DNA from: Pholiota molesta
Lineage: Eukaryota; Basidiomycota; Agaricomycetes; Agaricales; Strophariaceae
Assembly (NCBI GenBank): GCA_014925825.1
Contig: JACGCK010000032.1
Span: forward strand, 1-64,000
Direction of reading: 5' to 3'
DNA: 64,000 nucleotides
Shown here: positions 56,247-64,000 of the stretch, piece by piece
How the letters are laid out: each line of letters begins with the position of its first letter
How positions within the stretch are numbered: the stretch's first letter is position 1
Notes under the pieces: model-generated
Seen by the model: only the letters and a program-made list of their open reading frames with translations
Told to the model about the DNA's origin: nothing
Database searches by the model: none
Program-made: the position numbers and the translations under genes

Positions 56247-58376
56247 ATGGCCGCTGTTATTCAGAGACCACTTCGCGGCTCACGCATATCGACGTTCTAC
56301 CCAGTCAAGAACCTTCCTTCGCTGTCTTCGCTAGACAGCGCTTTCCAACTCCAAGAATATATCTCGCTGCTCATTCGCCTGGATGTACACGACGTGGAAG
56401 CTATAGTCTCGCTTCCTGGCTCTCCAAAGGACTCTGGACATGACAAGGAAGATACGTCGAAAGAGGCAGACAAGGAAAGCAAGAATGAAGTTACGGTCGA
56501 CGAGGCGTGTTGGATTTATGAACAGCTAAGGTGCCATGATTTGGCGTTCGAGACGGCGAATGACGCTGACGAAAATTCAGACGGCTGGCGCAGGATCTAT
56601 CGCATCCGCTTATTACGACTTTGCAGCAAGAATGTACGCGTGCGTCGTGTCCGGAGATGAAGGCAGGCGAATGGCTTTACCTCTGCGTCGCTCACGGCAA
56701 TGACGGCGCTATGGAGGTACGTAGCATTGTTCAGCCTGGGTCCTACATCCATTTACTTATTTTGAGTAGCAATGTTGCGCCATTGACTACATTTTGCATA
56801 CGGTGGATAGTGCGACTGCATTGCTAAATTCTCCGCGAACCTTCCCTTCACGGTACGCAAAACTGCCTCATTCGACTCACTAAAGTGCTAAGCTTACTTC
56901 CAACAGACTTCAAATTCCTCAAACATCCTACCGACATTTTTCTTCCCTCGCGCGCCGTCTTGGCCGCATATTCGCACATGCCTACTTCCACCACCGCGAA
57001 GCCTTCGAACAAGCCGAGGCAGAATCGTCTCTTTACGCCCGCTTCCTCGCACTTACCGCCAAATTCGATCTCGTTCCTGCAGAATTCCTCGTCATCCCTT
57101 CGTCCCAATTCTCTGGAGAGGATTCCGGCTCGGACAGTGACCGCGAGCAATCGAACCGGGCTTACAACGATGGCCGCCAGAATTATCCTCCACAACATAT
57201 CCGGGAGGAAGACTACCAGCGGCATCAACAGGCCCTTTCACAGAATCAGCAACAGCAGCCGCAGCGCGACGTCTCGCCGGGGGCTGAAGGCAGCGCCGGT
57301 GAAAGTCCACTGTCCGCGACTAGGTCGCGGATGGGGCGGACCAGAACGGACACGATGGTCTTTACGGATGCCGAAGCGAGTGCGGTCACGGATGAGCTGG
57401 CGGCGAAAGCGAGAGCTGGCGAGCTGGAGCCAGAGGACGAACACGAGGCGCCTTCGACAGCCAGGCCAGTGATAGGCGAGAAACTAGTAGAGGAAGAGCC
57501 GGAGGTCGAGCAATTCGAGATCTTAATGAAGCCTGAAGTGGCTCGCGGGGTCATTGAAGAAACAAATCCTCCTCCGGTCGTGTCTGAGTCAACTCCTGCA
57601 CCTGAGGCGGAAATTCCAGCTGAGGAGGTGTCTGAGAAGGACGTCGCAGAAGACTCAACACATCCCATCCACAAAGAAGAGACACCACCATCACAACCCG
57701 AGTCTGCTCCCCCTGCTGCCCCAGAATTCGAAGAGATGCCACCTCTTCTCTCCTGCCTACTTCTGAAGCGCCACATGAGCCTCTACCAGAAGTGAAAGAA
57801 ATCGATTTCGCTATTGAGCACCCCCATCCTCCTGTGGAGCCGCCTACTACCGAGGTGGAAAGTAACTCGGTCGACACTTCCGCGGTGGTTCTAGAGTCAC
57901 CGGAGTCCGAGCCCCTACCCGAGCCAGAAGTCTCCGCACTTCCCTCGATGCCCTCCCCGGAAACCGCTGCGCCTATCGCCACTCCTGCTCCCGTTCCTTC
58001 CACAGAGGAAACGTCCACTGAGGTGGTCGAGGAAGCAAAGGAGGAGGCAAAAGAGGAAGATATCCCGGCACCTCCGGACCCTGTTCCAGCTGTGGCTGAG
58101 AGCAGCGCCATCGCCCCTGTTGAGATAGAACTGGTCGAGCAAGAAGTGATTCCGGCCCCTGTTGAAGATGAAGTAAAGCCGCTAACACTTGAAGATGAAG
58201 CAAAGCCGACAGCGCCTGAAGAAGAGGCAAAGCCACCAACAACCGAAGATGAGGTGGCAGCGTCAACATCTGAAGAGCCAGAAAAGCCACCAGCACCAGA
58301 CACCCCTTCTGTTGAACCACCAGTGACAGAACAGCTGCCATCAGAGGGAGCTCAGGCCGCGCCGGAGGGCGCATAA
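56247..58376 (+). CDS. MOB/phocein family protein with long acidic tail
   Basis: Exons 56247-56530, 56581-56716, 56770-56852 and from 56907. The MOB core reads: LCHP-like LAQDLSHPLITTLQQECTRA, CPEMKAGEWLYLCVAHGN, QCCAIDYILHTVDSATALLN, RHFSSLARRLGRIFAHAYFH, HREAFEQAEAESSLYARFLA. The cysteine and histidine pairs in CPEMKAG...CCAIDY and HAYFHH are the zinc site of MOB proteins. MOB3/phocein types join the STRIPAK phosphatase-kinase complex. After the core come about 400 acidic, disordered residues with repeated EDEAKP-type units. The frame of the last part (57792-58376, to TAA) is offset by one from that of 57331-57795; no fitting intron was found, so a small frame change near 57750-57790 is likely. 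Start MAAVIQ. Confidence 0.8.
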
Positions 58377-59456
58377 TGAACGTGGCGGCAGAGGAGTCGC
58401 GTTCGTTTCTTGTACTTGTATATGTGACCACAATCGGCACCTGCAAGCTGGCCTGTCTCTTGTTTCAGGATGTGGTCGATGGATACCCACCGGATGCTGG
58501 GGTGAATTCCCCGAACTTGAATTTTTATTTGATTCTGCCTCAGGCTGTTGCGTGTTCTTTCGCTTCATGATTTCTGGTCGTACTTACCTCCTACATACAT
58601 TTGTTGGAATTTGTTACTTTGAATACCATCAAAAGTATATCCGTCCAAAAAGCAGAACCAACTTGAATATTGGAATCTACATAGATGGCCAGATTCCGAA
58701 TGTACTTTATTTCTAGATCTCTTATTCCTTCCTGCCTTTGCGCAGCCTCGGGTAGAGTGAAATTTCCCTTTACTACTGTGACAGGCTGACAGCGTTCCAA
58801 TCTTCAACTTCTTGTTCTGCGATATCCATGGCACGACTACCCAGCGTCAAGCTGCATCATAACACGTCTCGCCCAATGTCACTCAGAAAAACGCGAACGC
58901 TGCGCTTCTAATGGGTAAACCTTAAACGTTAAACTTCAATAAGCTAATCTGATCTCTGCAAAAAAAACTTTGGGGCTAGTGCAACACCGGCGAGGAGGCG
59001 AAGGCGGATTCTCAAATTTCTTGTTCCTTCTCAACGACCGTCAGCCATTCCATTACGTTTCCACAGGTTTCAATTCACGCAGGAAATGGGCGGTGTGTCC
59101 AACAACGCGGCTTATGCTTACACTATGTATTGTACAAGTGGTCGCGAAGGAGCCCATCTATCTATCAAAGCAGCTGGTAAATGATAGCGGATTTTCTGAC
59201 AGCGCTTGGCCTGTGTATATTTCCGTCGAGGTTTTCATTATTCAGATTGAGCGGGCGCAGGCAATCATGCGGAGGACCTTAGTATTGTGCTTGGACAGCG
59301 GACAGCTATCTCGGGTTTCTTCCTTCCTTTCGTTTTCTCACAACCTGTGGTTTCAACTTCGTTTTTTTCAGCGGATACCTTTGCAGTTGTCCTCTATTTG
59401 CTACATTCTTCACTTCTCTTTTATTCACGATTTCTCTTCTGGTCTCGGCAGCCACC
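58377..59456. other. intergenic stretch, no gene recognised
   Basis: A plus-strand frame (58970-59470) has no membrane or domain pattern and ends in the promoter of the next gene. Not called. Confidence 0.4.
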
Positions 59457-60981
59457 ATGGTTTCTGGTGAGTCCGATCTCAGCATCCCGACGAGCCATAC
59501 ACATAATTGACACAATATTGTCTGCAGAGAGGAATATTGCTTTCGTAGATGCCTTTCTTGCTTTGCAGCTATCAGGCGCAGCCCTCTTTTCTCTCATCGT
59601 GCTTTCTGCTTGCCTCGCGCGGGGTACGAAAAGACATCCAATATTCTACAGCTTTTGCATTTCATGGATCGTGTTCGGCATTTCCTATTCACTTCTCCTA
59701 TTTGCTGGGCAACAGTTCAAACGTCCAGGTCGGATAATATGCACTATCCAGGCAGCTTTGATATACGCCTCGCCGTTTTTGTGCGCTTCACAAATACACT
59801 GTTAGAGATTTTATGGCTGAATCATGAAATACAGGGAAATAGGCACCTGCTTGGGACTGGTCTCCCACGTAAGTCTACTATCATGTTCTTACTGGCATTT
59901 TATTTATCTGAGTATAGTTATTCTTCAATGTAATGGGTGCTCTATCTATGTCGGCAAGAAAGAACACTCATCGAACCCTCATGAACGTGGTACGTTATAT
60001 ATTGTTGCAATCCAAAATCGTGGCATAACATTACTTGCAGCTCCTCACATTACCATGGCTCGTCTGGACAGGTATCTTCATAGGGGTCCTCATGGTGCGT
60101 GAACTTGGAATACTTTTCCTGTTAACGCTCAGGGACTTTCGATCTGCTTCAGTTCGCAATTATGCATGAGTCGCAAGTCGTAATGTCTCCGAATCTCACC
60201 TACTGTGTCATCGAGGATAGTGCAATGTATGTTCTATGCCGAATGCCCGTCCTTCTTTCTTCTAATAGGTTGCATATATTTAGCCCTAAAGTGACGGCAG
60301 TCGCCACTACCATTGGAGGGACCGCTATTATTGTCGTTGAAGGTCAGCTTCGCCTTTGTTTTTTCGTCGCTTGACTGTACCTTTTCCTCTGGCATTTTAG
60401 TAATGATTGGGTTACTCTTGTACCGCAACCGTGCGATTGCCAATGTCTTCAGCCAATCCCTTGGTATGGCTATTCGCGTCATGGTTTTCACTGCGCTGGG
60501 TATCGGCGCGCTGAGGTACGCATTCCCAGATATGACTTCTCTGTGCCTCTCTGCTTACAAGTGAGTAGCGTTGGCGTTGTTTTCACTGTTACTCGAACGC
60601 GTGGTGTCCAATTCGATCTTATTATCGCAATTCGTAAGGATCACATACCTGTCCCAAAGTGCTTTATTTTATTAACGTCCAAACCAGTGCCCCCTGCTGC
60701 GGCTCTGACATTTGGAACTCAGATGGTTCGTCAATATGCGTACTTTAAAATATCTCATATACCCTAACACCTCGCCTTATCCATAGGACCTACTGTTAGG
60801 ATGGATATGGTGGAAACGGGCACAATCACCCCATCCAATGGCCGATCAAACCCTTATAACGTTTACCACGGTGAACTCTCTATCCCTAAACAGTGCAGCG
60901 CCCTCGAGAAGGGGGTCTTTTTCGCGCCCACCAAGTCCTCATCCTGTCCCCAGTGAAGCGACATCGTTTTTGCATTTCTGA
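59457..60981 (+). CDS. 7TM-like basidiomycete membrane protein, copy 1
   Basis: The start has a perfect Kozak context (GCCACCATGG). Exons 59457-59466, 59528-59780, 59835-59868, 59918-59989, 60041-60094 and 60153-60226 keep one frame; further exons lie at about 60281-60342, 60403-60518, 60565-60640, 60689-60724 and 60788-60981. Hydrophobic segments: FLALQLSGAALFSLIVLSAC, FCISWIVFGISYSLLLFAGQ, ALIYASPFLLEIGTC, LLTLPWLVWTGIFIGVLM, ATTIGGTAIIVVEVMIGLLL, IRVMVFTALGIGALR. Near the end, LTFGTQMDLLLGWIWWKR is a motif shared with copy 2 (VFGTQK...MFHAW) and typical of a basidiomycete-only 7TM family. The tail is Ser/Pro-rich (SRRGSFSRPPSPHPVPS). Receptor function is a guess. Confidence 0.72.
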
Positions 60982-61948
60982 CAATTTGGCAGTCACCTGA
61001 TGGTTGCGAACTTTATTTTCATTTGTTACATCTGTCTATTCCTCAATGAACGTGTCAAACCCTTTATGGCGAGGATGTGCGAGCCATCTCCTCGCCCACC
61101 TCAAGCGCAGTAAGAAGCTTTGTTTCTATTAACGTAGCCCCGCTGATAGCACATATGTGCGTTTTCTTTTTGACAGTCTCACGCATTGGATGATTGCTAA
61201 CTGGGTCATCTGTTTATATTTATTCTGCAGAGTAACGAACATCAATTCTGGTCGGTCAAGTGTCCTCCGTAAACGCCACTTCTATTTCAGCTTCCTCCCG
61301 ACATTTCGCGCGCGGGTGACATCTAGCCAACATAGCGTATCCTGATTAACCCCATCTCACACATCACTGAAGAAGCCGAAGATAGGTCTGAAGGTGGACA
61401 ACCTGACGCATGCTCCCGAATCTATATCAGATTATAGTTTACACCATCCTTCATGGGCCGTTCTGTCATCTCTCATCCCGTTCCAGAATCGATTAGCTGA
61501 CCCGAAACACATCAGATGTATCCCTAGCACCTAAGACCCAATTCTATATGTTTTACCCCGCCCATGCAATGAACCTCGACGTTCTCCGAATCGAAGGCAT
61601 GTCCTCAGCTCAGTTGGTTATTACTGCGCGATATGATACATATTAAGCACAGCTCCATTGAAGGCTTCGTGCTACTAATGATCTATCATTAGAATGACGG
61701 TCTGATACTAGGGGGTCTTCGAACTGATGAATTTTCACGTCGCTGTACCCTGCTGTACCTGTGCGAAGCATCAATATGATTCAATCCGCATCTTCAAGTA
61801 CTTCATATTCGGTTCCAGGGCGACGCTGCCCCTCTCCGTTTCTTCTCACTCTCTCCCAAGTTAATTAGGGGCCCTTCCGCTGCGTCGATTAGCGCCCCCG
61901 GATGCACCTCGCATAACACCACTTCACATAGCGCTAACAAGTGACATT
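60982..61948. other. spacer between the two 7TM-like genes
   Basis: No gene assigned. A frame near 60990-61120 (FIFICYICLFLNERVKPFMA) might be a relic of a hydrophobic segment. Confidence 0.35.
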
Positions 61949-63417
61949 ATGGTGTACCGCTTGCAGGTCGCAGATGGTGCGTAATCATCTTTGCTCGTTG
62001 GTCCAATCAAATCGTTCAACAGGAGAGCTGGGATGTAGGCGATGCTCAAGAAACAAATTTCAATAAAGATGGCATATATGCCTTCGTCATGCTTAACCTC
62101 ATCGGCGGTCTGGGAATGGTGCTCATGCTGATCACCGCCGCTGTGTCCACAAAGGTGAAGCGCCTGCCGACGTGGTACAGCTTTTGCGTGTCCTGGGTGA
62201 TCTCGACTGTGTCATATTCTCTACTGTTTACCTCTGCGGAGCAGTTCACCACTACTCCGCTTTTTTACGTCTGCTACGTCCAAGCATCACTTGTCTACTC
62301 ACTACCCCCAACGTATGCTTTCTAACTGCGTCATTTTCGTCTTTCTAAACGCCCTCGTAGTACCACTTCTACCACTCTAGCATTACTAGTCCAGGTATGC
62401 TTATAACTGGCTCTATCTTCATGCTGTTTTGACATTAGTACTAGATTATTCTGAGCTTTCCGGATTCGACTTCGGGACGACAGAAAAAGATCAGCCCTTT
62501 AACTACTATTCTGGTACGTATCTTCGTTTGTATCAGGTCTCCTATGTCGCAACTGAAGCTATGTCAAAGCTGGTCATGATTCCATACACAGTTTTCCTAG
62601 CTATGTTTATTGGAGTATCTATGGTGTGGTCATCGTGTCATTCCACATGCTAACCAAAATGATCTTAACGTCTTCGTAAGTTCCATACAGCGAAACCCGA
62701 TCAATTGCAGAAATCGAATGCTGGGACGTATTGTAATTCAAAGGACGACGCATGGTATGCCCATATCAGATAACGTTTCCTATTAGTTGCTCACATATAA
62801 ACTCTCAGGTTACGAATATCTTTCTCAATAGTTGCAGGGATATCACTGATAATCCTCGTCGTTCAAGGTATATATACTCCAACTTTCGTGTAGAACCGGA
62901 TTTAATTGCCATGATATCAATCAGCTCTGCTTATCACCAAGTTGTATCAAACTATACGCTTTCTCAAATCTAACCCACAATCAACTGCCACTACAATACG
63001 AGGAATCGCGTTTACGCTGCTCGGGTTCATTAGCTTGGTGTATGAAGTCTTTTACTGTATGAAATGGTCATATCCTGCAACTCATCACGCATAATCTAAT
63101 CCAGACTCGCCATCATGTTTATTCTGTTGGACAAAAATGACTTAGCGTTCGATATTGTGCTCTCCACTTGTAAGTGTCTTGTTTAAAGATTCCGCCCTCA
63201 CACGCAAATTCCTTAACAAATCCAAGTCCCTGTTCTTGCTCTTTTGGTCTTTGGAACTCAAAAGGTACGCCACATAACAGCCCATCTCATTAACTGTGTG
63301 CTGAACTTAGCTGTAAAGGATATGTTTCATGCGTGGTTTCCTTGTAAATCCACGGCCCCTTATAAAGCAGAAGGTCGTGGATCGATTTTCTTTGGCAGGG
63401 ACCTAGTCAGGGTATAA
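61949..63417 (+). CDS. 7TM-like basidiomycete membrane protein, copy 2 (exon map partial)
   Basis: The main exon (about 62025-62311) reads ESWDVGDAQETNFNKDGIYA, FVMLNLIGGLGMVLMLITAA, KVKRLPTWYSFCVSWVISTV, SYSLLF, then FYVCYVQASLVYSLPPT; a splice brings TTSTTLALLVQ. Later segments are VSYVATEAMSKLVMIPYTVF, LAMFIGVSM, and near the end LLVFGTQK joined to DMFHAWFPCKS. The order matches copy 1 (RHPIFYSFCISWIVF, FGTQMD). The proposed first exon (ATGGTGTACCGCTTGCAG, 61949-61966) relies on a weak donor (GTCGCA). Several middle exons (62650-63110) are not resolved, so the gene could be damaged. Stop at 63415-63417. Confidence 0.55.
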
Positions 63418-64000
63418 CTTCCTCTTGAACTTGAGACTTGAAAGCTACGGCTCATATTTTTATTGGAATTTATTTACGGCATTATGACTTTATGACTCAC
63501 TGACAAATTTGTATAAAAGGACTGTCTGTACATTACAAGTAGTTAGAATCTTGACCCGAATCGAAAACAAATTTTGTATTTTGCTTACCCGGGTACCTCG
63601 GTAAGTCTCTATCGCATCAAGTTTATATGGTGCAAAGTTGGTTAAGATTTTTTTTTTTGTACGATACAGAATTCTTAGCAGAGAATTGCCGCAAAGATTT
63701 CGTAGAATAAGCCCCGGTGTTACGCACCTTCCGTTTTTGCATTTGCATCATTTTTCTGTTTCTTGCCTGCCGCTTTCCATGCTCGTGCCGTTTCGAATAA
63801 TCCCTTTCTGCCCACTTGACAATTGTTTCCCGCCATCGCTTTGTCGGCGATTTCTCGTTTGGCTGTTCTGATTCGTTTGACGGGCGTCGGATATATGGGA
63901 TCGTGGGATGTTTTGGAATAAAAAGACGGATCTAACAATGAAGTATGTTGGAAGTATGGCTTATTACAGCTTTCCATCACGCTGGATTTCCCTCGTTGGA
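63418..64000. other. right-edge sequence, nothing certain
   Basis: A minus-strand 86-codon frame (63720-63980) ends in Lys/Ala/Asn-rich sequence; it could be the end of a gene from beyond the edge but has no motif. A T-run lies at 63650. Confidence 0.3.

Noticed and set aside
57551..58303. 250-codon Ser-rich minus-strand frame
   Set aside because: Mirror image of the E/P/A-rich MOB tail; no motif.

Overview
The window looks like nuclear DNA of a mushroom-type basidiomycete (Agaricomycotina). Genes carry many short GT-AG introns of about 50-60 bp and some micro-exons. Recognisable families are typical of these fungi: NACHT NTPases, DUF6533- and DUF6534-like membrane proteins, HsbA-like secreted proteins, an Rds1-type ferritin-like protein, a DUF7137 protein, a fungal MscL channel and a decayed Ty3/gypsy element. 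Two tRNA-Gln(CTG) genes have introns. All family names come from reading motifs; no database search was run. Layout, left to right: 1-661 is the 3' end of a NACHT gene. 662-2465 holds a foldback element and a tRNA-Gln. 2465-3705 is an S/P-rich nuclear-type protein with a CACTA-like MITE in its intron. 4500-11730 is an array of one multi-pass membrane family: copy A (+), then an inverted block with damaged copies B and C (-) and two 3' fragments; a Mutator-like insertion sits in the promoter of B. 12210 is a second tRNA-Gln. 13895-17002 is a long disordered protein. 18095-18805 is a DUF7137 protein. 19187-19745 is a decayed tandem repeat. 21163-23056 is a DUF6534-like protein with at least 17 exons. 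23117-25066 holds an MscL channel and a GNAT acetyltransferase, both on the minus strand. 26026 is a small membrane protein. 26798-36622 is an F-box-like gene split by an 8.25 kb Ty3/gypsy element on the minus strand, which carries an extra intact antisense ORF. 37126-41565 holds a small mitochondrial-type protein, the Rds1-like protein and an alpha/beta hydrolase. 41566-44722 is mostly non-genic (minisatellite, cluster of GTTYRAAC palindromes, GC-rich island). 44723-46780 is a complete NACHT gene with a C-terminal hydrophobic tail. 47337-50048 is a tandem pair of HsbA-like genes. 51401-58376 is a conserved housekeeping block: glucose-6-phosphate isomerase, COP9 signalosome subunit 3 and a MOB/phocein protein. 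59457-63417 is a tandem pair of 7TM-like proteins. There is no operon-like organisation. The housekeeping genes are in conserved single-copy form, while membrane-protein, HsbA and NACHT genes show duplication, inversion and decay together with transposon traffic. The clearest unusual features are the retroelement with its antisense ORF inside an F-box gene, the inverted membrane-protein array, and the membrane-tailed NACHT protein.
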